From Marinobacter flavimaris (GTDB lineage Bacteria > Pseudomonadota > Gammaproteobacteria > Pseudomonadales > Oleiphilaceae): a DNA stretch of 64,000 bases. Positions 28,125 through 38,748 of the stretch are shown piece by piece. Location of the stretch: assembly GCF_002933295.1 (NCBI RefSeq), contig NZ_PSSW01000009.1, positions 124,001-188,000 on the forward strand. Reading direction: 5' to 3'. Each line of letters begins with the position of its first letter. Position 1 is the first letter of the stretch. The position numbers were made by a program, and so were the translations under genes. The notes below the pieces were generated by a model. The model made no database searches and had not been told where the DNA came from. It saw only the letters and a list, made by a program, of their open reading frames with translations.

Positions 28125-30977
28125 ATGGAAAAAACCTACCAGCCAGAAAACATCGAGCGCCAGTGGTACGAAAACTGGGAATCCAAAGGGTACTTCCGCC
28201 CCAGCGGTGAAGGCCAGTCCTACAGCATCGCGATCCCGCCGCCCAACGTAACCGGCAGCCTGCACATGGGCCACGCGTTCCAGCACACCATCATGGACAC
28301 CCTCACCCGCTTCAAGCGCATGCAGGGCCGAAACGCACTGTGGACGGTTGGTACCGACCACGCCGGCATTGCCACCCAGATGGTGGTTGAGCGCAAACTC
28401 GCTGCGGAAGAGGACAAGACCCGCCACGATCTGGGCCGGGAAGAATTCATCAAGCGCATCTGGGACTGGAAAGAGCACTCCGGGGGCACCATAACCCGCC
28501 AGATCCGCCGCCTTGGCAATTCCGTGGACTGGGACAACGAACGCTTCACCATGGACGACGGCTTCTACAAAGCCGTTCAGGAAGTGTTTATCCGCCTGTA
28601 CGACCAGGGACTTGTCTATCGCGGCAAGCGGCTGGTGAACTGGGACCCGAAACTGCACACCGCCATCTCCGATCTGGAAGTGGAAAACAAGGAAGAAAAA
28701 GGCTTTTTCTGGCACCTGCGTTACCCGCTGGCTGACGGCGCGCAAACCCAGGATGGCAAGGATTACCTGATCGTTGCCACCACCCGGCCGGAAACCATGC
28801 TCGGTGATACGGCCGTGGCCGTGCATCCGGAAGACGAGCGTTATCAGCACCTGATTGGCAAGCACGTGATGCTGCCGCTGGTGAACCGCCGTATTCCCAT
28901 CGTTGCCGACCATCATGCCGATCCGGAGAAAGGCTCCGGTTGCGTGAAGATCACGCCGGCCCACGACTTCAACGACTATGCCGTGGGCAAGCGCAACAAC
29001 CTGCCGATGATTAACGTCATGACCCAGGACGCCAACATCCGGGACGTGGCCGAGGTGTTCAATGCCGACGGCACCGAAAACACCGAACTCGATGGCACCA
29101 TGCCGGGTGCCTACGCTGGTCTGACCCGCGAGGCGGCGCGCAAGCAAATCGTTGCCGATATGGAAGCCGAGGGGCTGGTCGAGAACATCGAGGATCACGT
29201 ACTCAGCGTCCCCCGCGGTGACCGGTCGGGCCTGATTATCGAGCCCATGCTCACCGACCAATGGTTTGCCGATGCCAAGACCCTGGCCAAGCCGGCCATT
29301 GAAGCGGTGGAAGACGGTCGTATCCAGTTCGTACCCAAGCAGTACGAGAACATGTACTTTGCCTGGATGCGCGATATTCAGGATTGGTGTATCTCGCGCC
29401 AGCTGTGGTGGGGCCACCGCATTCCGGCCTGGTACGACGCCGACGGCAATATCTACGTGGGCCGCAGCGAAGATGAAGTGCGCCAGAAGCACAACCTGGA
29501 CGCCAATGTCGCCCTCGAGCAGGATGAAGACGTTCTTGATACGTGGTTCAGCTCTGCCCTGTGGACGTTCGGCACCCTGGGTTGGCCAGAGATCACCGAG
29601 CGCCTGAAAACCTTCCATCCGACCGACGTGCTGGTCACCGGCTTCGACATCATCTTCTTCTGGGTCGCCCGGATGATCATGATGACCATGCACTTCATGA
29701 AGAACGAAGACGGCAGCCCCCAGGTACCCTTCCATACCGTCTATGTCACCGGCCTTATCCGTGATGAGCACGGCGACAAGATGTCCAAGTCCAAGGGCAA
29801 CGTGATCGACCCGCTGGACATGATCGACGGCATCAGCCTGGATGACCTGCTGGAGAAACGAACCGGCAACCTGATGCAGCCCAAGCTGGCAGAGAAAATC
29901 GGCAAGCGCACCAAAAAGGAATTCCCGGAGGGTATCACCGCCCACGGCACCGATGCCCTGCGCTTCACCCTTGCCGCCATGGCAACGACCGGCCGCGACA
30001 TCAACTGGGACATGAAGCGCCTGGAAGGCTACCGCAACTTCTGTAACAAGCTCTGGAACGCAGCCCGCTACGTGTTGATGAACACCGAAGGCGAAGACTG
30101 TGGTGTGAATGACGAGCCCGTGGAACTGTCTCTGGCAGACCGCTGGATCATCAGCGAGCTGCAAAGCTGCGAGCAGGACGTGATCCGTCACCTGGACCAG
30201 TACCGCTTCGATCTGGCGGCCTACGCGCTCTATGAGTTCATCTGGAACGAATACTGCGACTGGTATCTGGAACTGTCCAAGCCTGTGCTCAGTGATGAAG
30301 ACGCCAGTGCCGAAGCCAAACGTGGCACCCGTCGCACCCTGGTGCGCGTACTGGAATCCGTTCTGCGCCTGGCGCACCCGATGATGCCGTTTATCACCGA
30401 GGAAATCTGGCAGCGGATCGCGCCCCTGGCCGGCAAGACCGGCGACAGCATCATGCTGCAGGCCTACCCGCAACCGGATGCAACCAAGCAGGATTCAGCG
30501 GTTACCGCTGATATTGAATGGCTCAAGGGCGTGATCGTTGCCGTGCGGAACATCCGGGGCGAAATGAACATCTCGCCGGCGAAGAAGATTCCGGTATTGC
30601 TGCGCGGCAAAGACGCCGAGGATCAGCGCCGCATGAATGACAATCGCCAGTTCCTGAGCTCCCTGGCCAAGCTGGAGAGCCTGGACTGGTTTGAGGGTGA
30701 CAAAGCCCCCATGTCTGCCACTCAACTGGTGGGAGACATGGAAGTACTGGTCCCCATGGCCGGCCTGATTGACAAGGATGCCGAACTCAAGCGTCTGGAC
30801 AAGGAGCTGGAACGCCTGCAGAAAGAGATCGGTCGCCTGGAGGGTAAACTGGGTAACGAGAAGTTCACGGCCAAGGCTCCAGCCGAGGTGGTCGAGAAGG
30901 AACAGGAAAAACTCCGGGACGCCCAAAGCAGCCAGGCCCGCCTGAGCCAGCAAAGGGCCGATATCGAGGCCATGTAA
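28125..30977 (+). CDS. valS: Valyl-tRNA synthetase
   Basis: A 950-residue class I synthetase. The HIGH-type motif is [14 protein letters not shown] at about 39-52. The CP1 editing domain contains [13 protein letters not shown] and the catalytic loop has DKMSKSKGN near residue 552. It ends with the ValS C-terminal coiled coil ([24 protein letters not shown]). It charges tRNA-Val and edits Thr-tRNA. The length and domain order are normal. Confidence 0.98.
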   Translation: MEKTYQPENIERQWYENWESKGYFRPSGEGQSYSIAIPPPNVTGSLHMGHAFQHTIMDTLTRFKRMQGRNALWTVGTDHAGIATQMVVERKLAAEEDKTRHDLGREEFIKRIWDWKEHSGGTITRQIRRLGNSVDWDNERFTMDDGFYKAVQEVFIRLYDQGLVYRGKRLVNWDPKLHTAISDLEVENKEEKGFFWHLRYPLADGAQTQDGKDYLIVATTRPETMLGDTAVAVHPEDERYQHLIGKHVMLPLVNRRIPIVADHHADPEKGSGCVKITPAHDFNDYAVGKRNNLPMINVMTQDANIRDVAEVFNADGTENTELDGTMPGAYAGLTREAARKQIVADMEAEGLVENIEDHVLSVPRGDRSGLIIEPMLTDQWFADAKTLAKPAIEAVEDGRIQFVPKQYENMYFAWMRDIQDWCISRQLWWGHRIPAWYDADGNIYVGRSEDEVRQKHNLDANVALEQDEDVLDTWFSSALWTFGTLGWPEITERLKTFHPTDVLVTGFDIIFFWVARMIMMTMHFMKNEDGSPQVPFHTVYVTGLIRDEHGDKMSKSKGNVIDPLDMIDGISLDDLLEKRTGNLMQPKLAEKIGKRTKKEFPEGITAHGTDALRFTLAAMATTGRDINWDMKRLEGYRNFCNKLWNAARYVLMNTEGEDCGVNDEPVELSLADRWIISELQSCEQDVIRHLDQYRFDLAAYALYEFIWNEYCDWYLELSKPVLSDEDASAEAKRGTRRTLVRVLESVLRLAHPMMPFITEEIWQRIAPLAGKTGDSIMLQAYPQPDATKQDSAVTADIEWLKGVIVAVRNIRGEMNISPAKKIPVLLRGKDAEDQRRMNDNRQFLSSLAKLESLDWFEGDKAPMSATQLVGDMEVLVPMAGLIDKDAELKRLDKELERLQKEIGRLEGKLGNEKFTAKAPAEVVEKEQEKLRDAQSSQARLSQQRADIEAM

Positions 30978-30982
30978 CCGGC

Positions 30983-31876
30983 ATGATCGGTATTCTCGGT
31001 GCAGGCTCTCTGGGCAGGCTCTGGGGCGCAATGCTACCCAACGGTTGCGTTGCCTTCGTGGCCAGACCGGGCGAGACCACCGACTCAAGCCTCGATTACC
31101 GTTTCCGGCCCTTTGAGGGGCCGGAATCCTCCATACAGATTCCCTTCCTCAGGACCGGCGACACGCCGGACCTGATGCTGGTGACAACCAAGGCCGGTGA
31201 TACCCTGGGCGCTGTAGCAGGCGTGATCGACCAATTACCCGTTGATATCCCCATCCTGCTTTTCCAGAACGGACTGGGCAGCCAGCAAGCTGTCGCCGAG
31301 CGGTGGCCGGAGCGCCCGATCCTGGCCGCCAGCACCACCGAGGGCGCAAATCGACCTGAACCGGGGCTTCTCGTCCATGCCGGTACCGGCGATACCTGGG
31401 TGGGTCCGCTGACGGACCAGGCCAGATTCTCGGTGGACCGCGCGGTCGCCATGCTGGAAGACTCCGGCCTGGCCATTCATCGGGAGCCGGCCATCCTCCA
31501 GCGACTCTGGCAGAAACTGATCATCAATGCGGGCATCAATCCCTACACCGCGATCCTGAACTGCCCCAATGGCGACATCCTGTCTGCAGGGCTATATCAG
31601 GACACCATCGAGGAACTTTGCCGGGAATTGTCAGAGCTGATGAGCGCCGCCGTCCAGATTACGGAAACACCGGATTCCCTGCGCCAACGCATTGAACAGG
31701 TCGCTCAAAACACCGCCGGCAACACATCGTCGATGCGTGCCGATGTTCTCCGGAAACGCCAAACCGAGATAGACTTTATCAACGGGTATCTGGCAAAACT
31801 CGGAAAAGAACTCGGTATCGACACGCCGGTGAACCAAATGCTGACCGAACGGGTACAACAACTGTCGTCACATTAA
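30983..31876 (+). CDS. Putative 2-dehydropantoate 2-reductase
   Basis: A 297-residue ketopantoate reductase family protein (PanE/ApbA type) that uses NADPH. The Rossmann start is MIGILGAGSLGRLWG. The middle segment LQRLWQKLIINAGINPYTAIL carries the family catalytic Lys and Asn, and SSMRADVLRKRQTEIDFINGYL is the C-terminal substrate signature with its Glu. The step makes pantoate for coenzyme A. It starts 5 bases after valS, so it is probably cotranscribed. Paralogues exist, so panE itself is not certain. Confidence 0.85.
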   Translation: MIGILGAGSLGRLWGAMLPNGCVAFVARPGETTDSSLDYRFRPFEGPESSIQIPFLRTGDTPDLMLVTTKAGDTLGAVAGVIDQLPVDIPILLFQNGLGSQQAVAERWPERPILAASTTEGANRPEPGLLVHAGTGDTWVGPLTDQARFSVDRAVAMLEDSGLAIHREPAILQRLWQKLIINAGINPYTAILNCPNGDILSAGLYQDTIEELCRELSELMSAAVQITETPDSLRQRIEQVAQNTAGNTSSMRADVLRKRQTEIDFINGYLAKLGKELGIDTPVNQMLTERVQQLSSH

Positions 31877-31889
31877 CAGGAGCAGACTG

Positions 31890-32447
31890 ATGGGCAACCG
31901 CCTTTCCAAGATTTACACCCGCACCGGAGACGATGGCTCCACGGGCCTGGCCGATGGCAACCGGATTGCCAAGAATGCCCAGCGAGTTGAAGCCATGGGC
32001 ACCGCTGATGAACTCAACTGCCATATCGGGTTGCTAATCGAAACCCTGAACAGCGACGACGAACTGGTGGAGAGCCTGCGCCGCATTCAGCACCATCTGT
32101 TTGACCTGGGGGGCGAATTTGCCATCCCCGGCAGCCGTGTCATCGGTGACGAGCACATCGAATGGCTGGAAGGCACCCTGGACCGGCACAACGAAGGCCT
32201 GCCACCGCTGAAGAATTTTGTCCTGCCCGGCGGCAGCCCCGGCGCCGCCCAATGTCACCTTGCCCGGGCGGTCTGCCGTCGTGCAGAGCGGGTTGTCGTC
32301 GCCCTCGGCCATGAGGACTCCATCAATACCGCTTCCCGACACTACCTGAACCGTCTCTCGGATCTGTTGTTTGTCATCGCCCGCGTACTCGCCCGGCGCG
32401 AGGGTGGCGAAGAGATTCTCTGGGAACAAAAAAAATCCGGCCTCTAA
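31890..32447 (+). CDS. PduO-type cob(I)alamin adenosyltransferase
   Basis: A 185-residue protein that transfers adenosyl from ATP to cob(I)alamin to make coenzyme B12. It has the N-terminal KIYTRTGDDGSTGLADG ATP loop, then GTADELNCHIGLL, and the C-terminal RAVCRRAERVVVAL plus NRLSDLLFVIAR helix. No other cobalamin gene is nearby, so it probably serves salvage. It lies 13 bases after the reductase gene. Confidence 0.94.
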   Translation: MGNRLSKIYTRTGDDGSTGLADGNRIAKNAQRVEAMGTADELNCHIGLLIETLNSDDELVESLRRIQHHLFDLGGEFAIPGSRVIGDEHIEWLEGTLDRHNEGLPPLKNFVLPGGSPGAAQCHLARAVCRRAERVVVALGHEDSINTASRHYLNRLSDLLFVIARVLARREGGEEILWEQKKSGL

Positions 32448-32460
32448 GGGCCGGATTTTT
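32431..32460. terminator. Bidirectional terminator after the adenosyltransferase gene
   Basis: AAAAATCCGGCC, TCTAAG loop, GGCCGGATTTTT. The stem overlaps the stop codon of the adenosyltransferase gene and also faces the end of the convergent chemoreceptor gene. Confidence 0.93.
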
Positions 32461-32492
32461 TATGCGCCTGATCGCGCGCAAAGGTCCGCTGG

Positions 32493-34523
32493 TCAGACCT
32501 TGAACGCTTCCACCAGACGCTGAAGCGACGCTGTCAGTTGCGACATTTCTCTGGAAGAACCCAGGGTTTCTTCAGCATTGGCGGCTGTTTTATGGCCCAG
32601 CTCGCCAATCTGCTCAACGTTCGAGTTCACGTTTTTCGCGACGGCAGACTGCTCTTCGGCGGCCTGGGCGATCTGGTGACTCATATCCACGATCACGGAG
32701 ATGCCCTTGGCGATTCTGTCCAGGGCTTCTGTCACCTCTCCAGACTTCTGCACCGTTGCCTCGGTCACGTCCCGGCTGTTGGTCATGGCCGACACCGCGT
32801 CTTTGACTCCGCTCTGGAGACGGGAAATCATGCCTTCGATTTCTTCCGTCGATTTGTGCGTGCGCTGTGACAGCGAGCGAACCTCATCGGCAACCACCGC
32901 GAATCCTCGCCCCTGCTCCCCGGCTCGGGCCGCCTCGATCGCGGCGTTCAGGGCGAGCAGGTTGGTCTGCTCGGCGATGGCCTTGATCTCGACCAGCACC
33001 TGACTGATGTTGTCACTGTCCTTGCTGACCCGGTTGATCACTTCCACCGCACCTGAGATTTCACCTGCCAGCTTGTTGATGGTTTCAACCGTGTCGGCCA
33101 CCACGCCCCGGCCGGTTTCTGTGTCCTGTTCGGCATTGCTCGCGCTGTCCGCAACCCGGTGCGCGCTTTCGGTGACTTCATGAACCGCCTCAACCATCTG
33201 GTTCATGGCTTCATTGATCTGGCCGCTTTCTTCCATCTGACGCGCAACCGCTTCGCTGTTGGCCGCAGCGGTGTCATTGACCCGGGTGGCCTGCTGGTCT
33301 ACGTCCGCCGTCGTCCGGCTGACAGAGCGGATCAGCTCGGCAATGCGGTCGGTCATGTTATTGAATTCCGTCGTCAACTCGCCCAGCTCATCGCGGTTGC
33401 GCAAACTGATGTGCGTGGTCATGTCGCCGGCGGCAACGTTCCGCGCGGCTTCGCTGAAGCGGTTGATGGCAGTACGTACGGACATGAAGAAGCCGATGTA
33501 GAGATAGACAACCACAAGCAGCACGGCGATAAGGGCAACCACGATCAGGCGACGCTGGTTGATCTCACTCTCGAGCCGTGCGCGAAGGTTCGAGTCGACC
33601 ACGCTGAAGGCAGCCGTCTTGACGTCGTCGTAGTGGGCCAACTGCCCGGACATCAGATCGTCGTATTCGGTCCAGGGCATTTCCAGACGCATGGGCGTTA
33701 TCACGTTCAGATCCAGATGATCCCGAACCACCATCAAACTCTCGTCAACCCGTTGAATGGCTTTGCCTGCCTGATTGGCGAGGGCCGGCGATGCTTCAGA
33801 AGCAAGAGCCAAGGCCGGTGAAAGCAAGGAGGTGCGATTGGTCAACTGGTCATAGATTTCGTTCAGGGTTTCGCTCAGGGCGTAACCTACCTGCCCCTCG
33901 ACCAGTGCGAAGATTCCGTAGGATTTTGCCCGACCGATCACGGTGCGTGCAGCCGGGAGAGAGTCCTGGACCAGGCCCAGAATCAACTGGTTTTCTCTTG
34001 AGGCCCCCTGCCCCAAACCAGAGATTTCAATGGTGGCCGAAAGCAGCGCCTGTGCCTTCTGGACGAATTCCTGATAATACTTGAACTGAGGATCGAAGCT
34101 GCCCTGGTAATTGTCATCGGCCCGCAATGCTTCCCACTCCTGGCGAAGGCCTTCAACCTGATCGGCCCAGGAGCCAGTCGTATCAAACGAGCGCTCTTCT
34201 GCGGTCAGAGCCGCCAGCAGGCTGTCAATCTCAGTGGCCGCTTCTTCGGAAACTGCGGTAATGGCACTCTCATCCTTGATGATCGCCGGTGAGCGATAGT
34301 CTCGATAATCCATCGCCGCATCCACCAGCCGATCCACTTGCTGGAGTTGCTCCAGCCCCTCGACACCCCGGGTCATGGTCTGAACCGAGCGATTCAGCTC
34401 GGAAATGGCAAGCCAGGACAGCCCGCCAATTGGTAAAAGGAACAGAATGCTGATGAGACTGAACTTGTAGACCATCGGCAGCCGGTTCATCAGGGCAATG
34501 GCAGGATTAATGAGTTGCTTCAC
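32493..34523 (-). CDS. Methyl-accepting chemotaxis protein with a large helical periplasmic domain
   Basis: A 676-residue chemoreceptor. The first membrane helix (about 20-42) is followed by a helical sensor region of about 290 residues. A second membrane helix ([23 protein letters not shown], about 325-347) precedes HAMP and the signalling tip [38 protein letters not shown]. It starts with GTG at 34523 behind GAGGG. A good FliA promoter lies upstream, tying it to the flagellar regulon. The ligand is unknown. Confidence 0.93.
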   Translation of the reverse strand: MKQLINPAIALMNRLPMVYKFSLISILFLLPIGGLSWLAISELNRSVQTMTRGVEGLEQLQQVDRLVDAAMDYRDYRSPAIIKDESAITAVSEEAATEIDSLLAALTAEERSFDTTGSWADQVEGLRQEWEALRADDNYQGSFDPQFKYYQEFVQKAQALLSATIEISGLGQGASRENQLILGLVQDSLPAARTVIGRAKSYGIFALVEGQVGYALSETLNEIYDQLTNRTSLLSPALALASEASPALANQAGKAIQRVDESLMVVRDHLDLNVITPMRLEMPWTEYDDLMSGQLAHYDDVKTAAFSVVDSNLRARLESEINQRRLIVVALIAVLLVVVYLYIGFFMSVRTAINRFSEAARNVAAGDMTTHISLRNRDELGELTTEFNNMTDRIAELIRSVSRTTADVDQQATRVNDTAAANSEAVARQMEESGQINEAMNQMVEAVHEVTESAHRVADSASNAEQDTETGRGVVADTVETINKLAGEISGAVEVINRVSKDSDNISQVLVEIKAIAEQTNLLALNAAIEAARAGEQGRGFAVVADEVRSLSQRTHKSTEEIEGMISRLQSGVKDAVSAMTNSRDVTEATVQKSGEVTEALDRIAKGISVIVDMSHQIAQAAEEQSAVAKNVNSNVEQIGELGHKTAANAEETLGSSREMSQLTASLQRLVEAFKV

Positions 34524-34574
34524 AGGGACCCTCGTGCTGGCAAATAACCACTGAACGTTAATTCTTTTCTTCTA

Positions 34575-34601
34575 TTGTCGCCTAAAGTCTTAAAAACTTA
34601 A
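34575..34601 (-). promoter_or_regulatory. Sigma-28 (FliA) promoter of the chemoreceptor gene
   Basis: On the minus strand TTAAGTTT, exactly 11 bases, then GGCGACAA. Against the flagellar-class consensus TAAAGTTT-N11-GCCGATAA it matches 7/8 and 6/8 with ideal spacing. The transcript start would be about 45 bases before the GTG. Confidence 0.7.
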
Positions 34602-34643
34602 GCTTTATTTGTTGTTAAACTGCAATGTTTTATAAAATCCGGG

Positions 34644-35531
34644 CTAAACGACGCCGGAAATAACCAGCAGGGCGAGTATGCATATCCATACCAGCATGCT
34701 TCTGTTCAGCAGATCCCTTACCGCTCGCAGACTCCTTCCCCCAAACGCTGTCCACTCATCCGGGTGAATCCGGGAAAACCTCGCTGGATCCAGTGCATAC
34801 CCGGTTAACGACCCGTTGGCCGAAATCATGAGTACCTCGCCCGCTTTTTTGGAGATTCCGGTCAGAGTCTGGCGAGTTTCACGCAGCCAGCCGGCCAGAT
34901 CTCCGGCAATTCCGAACGTTAACGACAAAAGCCTGGCAGGAATCCAGCCGGCAAGGTCGGACATTTTTGCAAACCTGGGCCTGGCCGGCGCCTGCGGCCA
35001 TTGCTCGGCGAGCGCTACCAGCCCACGCGCCAGGACCGCGAGACCGATACCGCCAACCACATACCAGAAAGCCACCAGAAAAAAGCGCTGGAACACCGAA
35101 ACCATCAGTGCCTTGGACAGGGAGAGGTGCATGGCCTCGGGAGACACTGCGGCTCCCCGTTCATCGGCCGGAAGAAGGTCTTTCACATGATGCCAGGCCG
35201 ACTGCATGTCTCCCCGATGCCACGCCTCCGCATAGGCCCGCAGTACCTGTCGCCAGCCCGGCGTTCCCATAAGGACGACCAGCACCAGGAACTCCAGCGG
35301 GTAAGCCGCCATTCTCCAGCCAGAAGACACCAGCAGGTATTCCGCAAGCCCCAGTATCAGGGCCGGCAACAGGACCAGTGCCAGCCCGGTTGCTATCCCC
35401 GATTCATGGCCGGCCCTGACCCGGCTGCCGTAGCGGAACCAACGGCGCCAGACCTCATCGCCAGACAGCATGTCCAGGGAATCCAGACGCCTGCGCACCA
35501 TGTAGGCCAGAAGAAACACAACAAATACCAT
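34644..35531 (-). CDS. ampE: AmpE-like regulatory membrane protein
   Basis: A 295-residue inner-membrane protein with helices at about 1-10 (start), 48-70, 72-90, 145-170 and near the C-terminus (MLVWICILALLVISGVV). AmpE proteins lie next to AmpD and are linked to beta-lactamase (ampC) induction and cell-wall recycling; the mechanism is not settled. The ATG follows the ampD stop with no gap, so the genes form an ampDE operon. Similarity is judged by pattern and context. Confidence 0.85.
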   Translation of the reverse strand: MVFVVFLLAYMVRRRLDSLDMLSGDEVWRRWFRYGSRVRAGHESGIATGLALVLLPALILGLAEYLLVSSGWRMAAYPLEFLVLVVLMGTPGWRQVLRAYAEAWHRGDMQSAWHHVKDLLPADERGAAVSPEAMHLSLSKALMVSVFQRFFLVAFWYVVGGIGLAVLARGLVALAEQWPQAPARPRFAKMSDLAGWIPARLLSLTFGIAGDLAGWLRETRQTLTGISKKAGEVLMISANGSLTGYALDPARFSRIHPDEWTAFGGRSLRAVRDLLNRSMLVWICILALLVISGVV

Positions 35532-36158
35532 TCAGACGTTCCTCCCCGATCCTCGGACTATTTCCAGGGCTGACCGGAAATACCGCCAGTCAAAAGCCGG
35601 GCCGGGATCGCTCTTCCTGCCGGGCGCAATGTCGCAGTGCCCGGTAATCCGATTGGCCGTGATATCTGGCCAGGCCGTCATAATCAGGTCCGCCACTTTC
35701 GCCAGCATGCGATATTGCTCGGTGGTGTAAGGGGTGTCGTCGGTCCCTTCCAGCTCAATCCCGATGGAAAAATCATTGCATTCCTCCTGCCCTTCAAAAC
35801 ACGATCGGCCGGCATGCCAGGCCCGATCAAGCAGGCTGACAAACTGCACCAGCGCGCCATCGCGGCGAATCAGCAGGTGCGCAGACACCTGGACGCCCTC
35901 GATAGTCTTGAAGTAGGGGTGCGCAGAATGGTCGAGTTGGTTGCAGAAGAAGTCTTCTATTTCGCGGCCACCAAACTGGCCCGGAGGCAGGCTGATATTG
36001 TGGACGACCAGAAGAGAGATGCCCGCTCCATCCGGACGAGGCCCGAAATTCGGCGAAGGGGTCCAGCGGGCGAAGGAAATCCGCCCGGTTTCGCGAAGCG
36101 AATTTCCATCGGTACCGGAGGCGGAAGGGCGTTCGGAAAAAACGTCTGAATCGGGCAA
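35532..36158 (-). CDS. ampD: 1,6-anhydro-N-acetylmuramyl-L-alanine amidase AmpD
   Basis: A 208-residue zinc amidase that cuts peptide from anhydro-muropeptides in the cytosol and so keeps ampC uninduced. The family start SPNFGPRPDGAGISLLVVHNISLPPGQFGG carries the first zinc His. HPYFKTIEGVQVSAHLLIRRDG and the C-terminal TGHCDIAPGRKSDPGPAFDW (zinc His and Asp) complete the active site. The start is TTG at 36158, since no ATG lies in frame before the conserved domain; the first 25 residues are non-conserved. Confidence 0.93.
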   Translation of the reverse strand: MPDSDVFSERPSASGTDGNSLRETGRISFARWTPSPNFGPRPDGAGISLLVVHNISLPPGQFGGREIEDFFCNQLDHSAHPYFKTIEGVQVSAHLLIRRDGALVQFVSLLDRAWHAGRSCFEGQEECNDFSIGIELEGTDDTPYTTEQYRMLAKVADLIMTAWPDITANRITGHCDIAPGRKSDPGPAFDWRYFRSALEIVRGSGRNV

Positions 36159-36227
36159 AGTAATTCCAAAAGTTTCAGAGCATTACAGCCTCTGATTGAA
36201 TCACAAAGTTGCCACGGTTGCTACGAA

Positions 36228-38525
36228 TCAGTCCTTGCGGCTGCTGCGCAGGTTGTCGATGATCGACTCCAGTGCCCGGTCGAAGATCAGACCATCATCC
36301 AGCATGCTGATTTTCCCGGATTCCATGTCGGCGGCCAGCTCCTGACGCAGATACTCTGCCACCTTCGCGCCACTGCGATTCACAAAGATATATTTGCCAG
36401 TAGCCTTGATAAAGGCCGCAAGCTTACAGCGCACCCGGGTTTCGTCGCGGGTAAGTTCAATCCAGGAACCCACACGCAGGCTTTCGGCCTTTGACAGCCA
36501 CTCTGGAGATACTGAAGCAGTCTGCGTTTCAGCGTCCGCCCGGGAGGCAGCCTCGCTGACCACAGAAACAGGCACTTCAGGCTCGGCCGGCGCGGGCGTT
36601 GCTTTGACAGCGTCTTCGGCCGCAGGCTCAGGGGGCTCGACGGGCTGCTCAGCAGCGGGTTCCGGAACGAGCAGATCCTCGGGTTCCGAAGGTGATTCCG
36701 GCCTGGACGGAGCCGTCACCAATCGCTGGAAAACGTCCACATGGGCAAGTTCAAGGTCGCGAATGGCCGCATCGGTGGCAAACGGGTCCCAGGAAATATC
36801 CTGCAGTGCCTTGCGAAGGTCGTCCACAATGGCCGGTATTGCCCTCAGCAGATCTGACCTGGTGGTATCAGTGACCGGGCGCGGATCCACACTCCAGACC
36901 AACTGCTCGGTCAGGTTCCGGGCGTGCTGCCACCGGTCGCTTTCCTCGCCCTCCCGGAGGACAACCCATTGCAGGTACCGGGTCCAGGCTTCGCTCAGGA
37001 GGCCGGCAACCGGTTCGGGTACGTCCCGCTGCTCTGTCAGCTCCTTAACCAGGCCTTCCGCCGCCTGGGACGCCCGCTCCTGTCGAGCCCGCCCTTCTTC
37101 AGCATCCCGAAGACGTTGCTCGACGAGCTCACGACGTCGGCGATCGAGATCCATGAAGTGGCTGAAATCTTTCAACAACTCCTCAAACAGAGAGACGTTG
37201 GTAGTGAACTCTGTCAGAACCCGATCTACCACCGATTCGATTTTGTCCCGAAGCGGGTCTCTTTGCCCGGCCTTCTTCTCGGTCCAGCCAATGGCCGAGA
37301 GTGCCAGCTCGTTAAGCAGTTTTCGAACCGGGTGACCGCCCCGGTTGAAAAAGTTCTTGTCACTAAGCGCCACTTTCAGCACCGGAATCTGCAGGCGCCC
37401 GATCAATGCTTTCATCACCGGATGCAGTTGGCGATCTTCCAGAATAAAGTCGAACAGCATGGAAACCAGATTGATCACGTCACTGTCGACCTGCCCAACG
37501 CTCAGACTGTTGCCGTCGCCGGAACGCAGGATGGGTTGAAGCTGCTCGTTCAGAGGTACAACGGTACCTTCACCCCATTGCCTGCTACTCGACTGCGCTT
37601 CAGTCAAACGGGCCATGAGCCTGTCGGTATCAATGTAGCTTTCGCCGACCGGGGATCCGCCAGTGACAGCATTGGACTCACCGCGATGCAACAGCGCGCT
37701 GAGCTCCGAGAAAGTGGCCTGTGATTGAGACATACCCTGACTCTCGCTGGCAGAATCCGCCTGACCGCTGGCACTGGTCGGCACTGAACTCTCTCCTGAC
37801 CCACGTTGACCGGAGCGGGAGGGCACCTTGCCGGTGGGCGGTCGTTTCATGTCAGGCATTACGCCTTCACTGATCAAGGTGCGATTGGCTTGTTTGTAGA
37901 AATCACCGAGGGTATCGGCAAGCAGGCGATCAAACAGCTTCAAAACCACCAGCTTGGCCCGGATATCAATGTCGAGGTCTGTACAGGCCTCGGCAACACC
38001 GCCACAGATGACCTCAGGGCTCAGCGGCATTTGCGCGTCCTTCAGCTCGATGCCCGGCACCAGATGCCCAACCCGGACAGTAAGCAGACGAATCTGCTCG
38101 GTATAACGGTTCCGGAGTTTATTTATAAGGTTGTCGACTGCCACCTGCTGCTCAAGCTGGGAATGGTCAACGAGGCTGAGAGAGTCCTCGTCAACCTCAT
38201 CCAGGGTCCTGGCGCCCTGTTGGGGCTGGAACCTGCCGATTTCATTGAAAGCCTGGCTGACGTACTGGAGGATCGAGACCACCATGGCTTTGCGACGAAG
38301 CCTGAGCTCCCGCATGGCATCAAAGTAGGCGGTCTGGTCGAGGTTGGAGCCGGCTCTGTCGGCGAGTTCAAACAGGGCATCATCGGCACGATCGAAAAAA
38401 CTGGCAAGAACGGACTTGAGGGACTGACCCGATGCGTCACGAAGGCGCACGAGGGACGCAGGCAAAGAAAACCGGGCGGGCGGTTTCCGGCCTGAAAAGC
38501 TGACAACCTTGTTATCGTGCACCAT
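36228..38525 (-). CDS. DUF1631 family protein
   Basis: A 765-residue, mostly helical cytosolic protein. It has the family start (about 20-110, including FFDRADDALFELADRAGSN and MRELRLRRKAMVVSIL), a low-complexity Ser/Gln/Gly spacer at about 230-290, and a second conserved helical block to about 560. A Pro/Glu/Ala spacer (about 600-665) leads to a beta-rich C-terminal module beginning WLSKAESLRVGSWIELT that looks PilZ-like. Old databases call it thymidine phosphorylase without support. It is divergent from nadC. Function unknown. Confidence 0.85.
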   Translation of the reverse strand: MVHDNKVVSFSGRKPPARFSLPASLVRLRDASGQSLKSVLASFFDRADDALFELADRAGSNLDQTAYFDAMRELRLRRKAMVVSILQYVSQAFNEIGRFQPQQGARTLDEVDEDSLSLVDHSQLEQQVAVDNLINKLRNRYTEQIRLLTVRVGHLVPGIELKDAQMPLSPEVICGGVAEACTDLDIDIRAKLVVLKLFDRLLADTLGDFYKQANRTLISEGVMPDMKRPPTGKVPSRSGQRGSGESSVPTSASGQADSASESQGMSQSQATFSELSALLHRGESNAVTGGSPVGESYIDTDRLMARLTEAQSSSRQWGEGTVVPLNEQLQPILRSGDGNSLSVGQVDSDVINLVSMLFDFILEDRQLHPVMKALIGRLQIPVLKVALSDKNFFNRGGHPVRKLLNELALSAIGWTEKKAGQRDPLRDKIESVVDRVLTEFTTNVSLFEELLKDFSHFMDLDRRRRELVEQRLRDAEEGRARQERASQAAEGLVKELTEQRDVPEPVAGLLSEAWTRYLQWVVLREGEESDRWQHARNLTEQLVWSVDPRPVTDTTRSDLLRAIPAIVDDLRKALQDISWDPFATDAAIRDLELAHVDVFQRLVTAPSRPESPSEPEDLLVPEPAAEQPVEPPEPAAEDAVKATPAPAEPEVPVSVVSEAASRADAETQTASVSPEWLSKAESLRVGSWIELTRDETRVRCKLAAFIKATGKYIFVNRSGAKVAEYLRQELAADMESGKISMLDDGLIFDRALESIIDNLRSSRKD

Positions 38526-38592
38526 CTCGCTGCTCCGCCTTGTATTGCAAAATTGCCTGTTTATTTCTCCACTTCACATGATACGAGCTGCC

Positions 38593-38641
38593 CACGTCAG
38601 GTTGTGTCAGAATTTGTCACCTTTTGTGTAGACCTGACGTG
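38593..38641. promoter_or_regulatory. Long inverted repeat in the DUF1631-nadC divergent region
   Basis: CACGTCAGGT (38593-38602) and ACCTGACGTG (38632-38641) form perfect 10-bp arms 29 bases apart. The spacer has TTGTGTCAG and TTGTCACC half-repeats. It lies about 108 bases before nadC. It could be paired operator half-sites or a leader hairpin; no regulator is identifiable. Confidence 0.45.
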
Positions 38642-38748
38642 CATCACAGTTTAGCAGCCCTGCCCCAAGAGTTTGGCGATTCACCGGCGGCGCTTTAGAA
38701 TTGGCAGCCTGAAACGCCGACAACCCACTGCACCGGACTTTTTGCCCT

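Noticed and set aside
28110..30473. Long open frame (over 700 codons) antisense to valS
   Set aside because: It mirrors valS codon structure in GC-rich DNA and has His/Val/Gly-rich composition without any family motif. The valS strand has all synthetase motifs.
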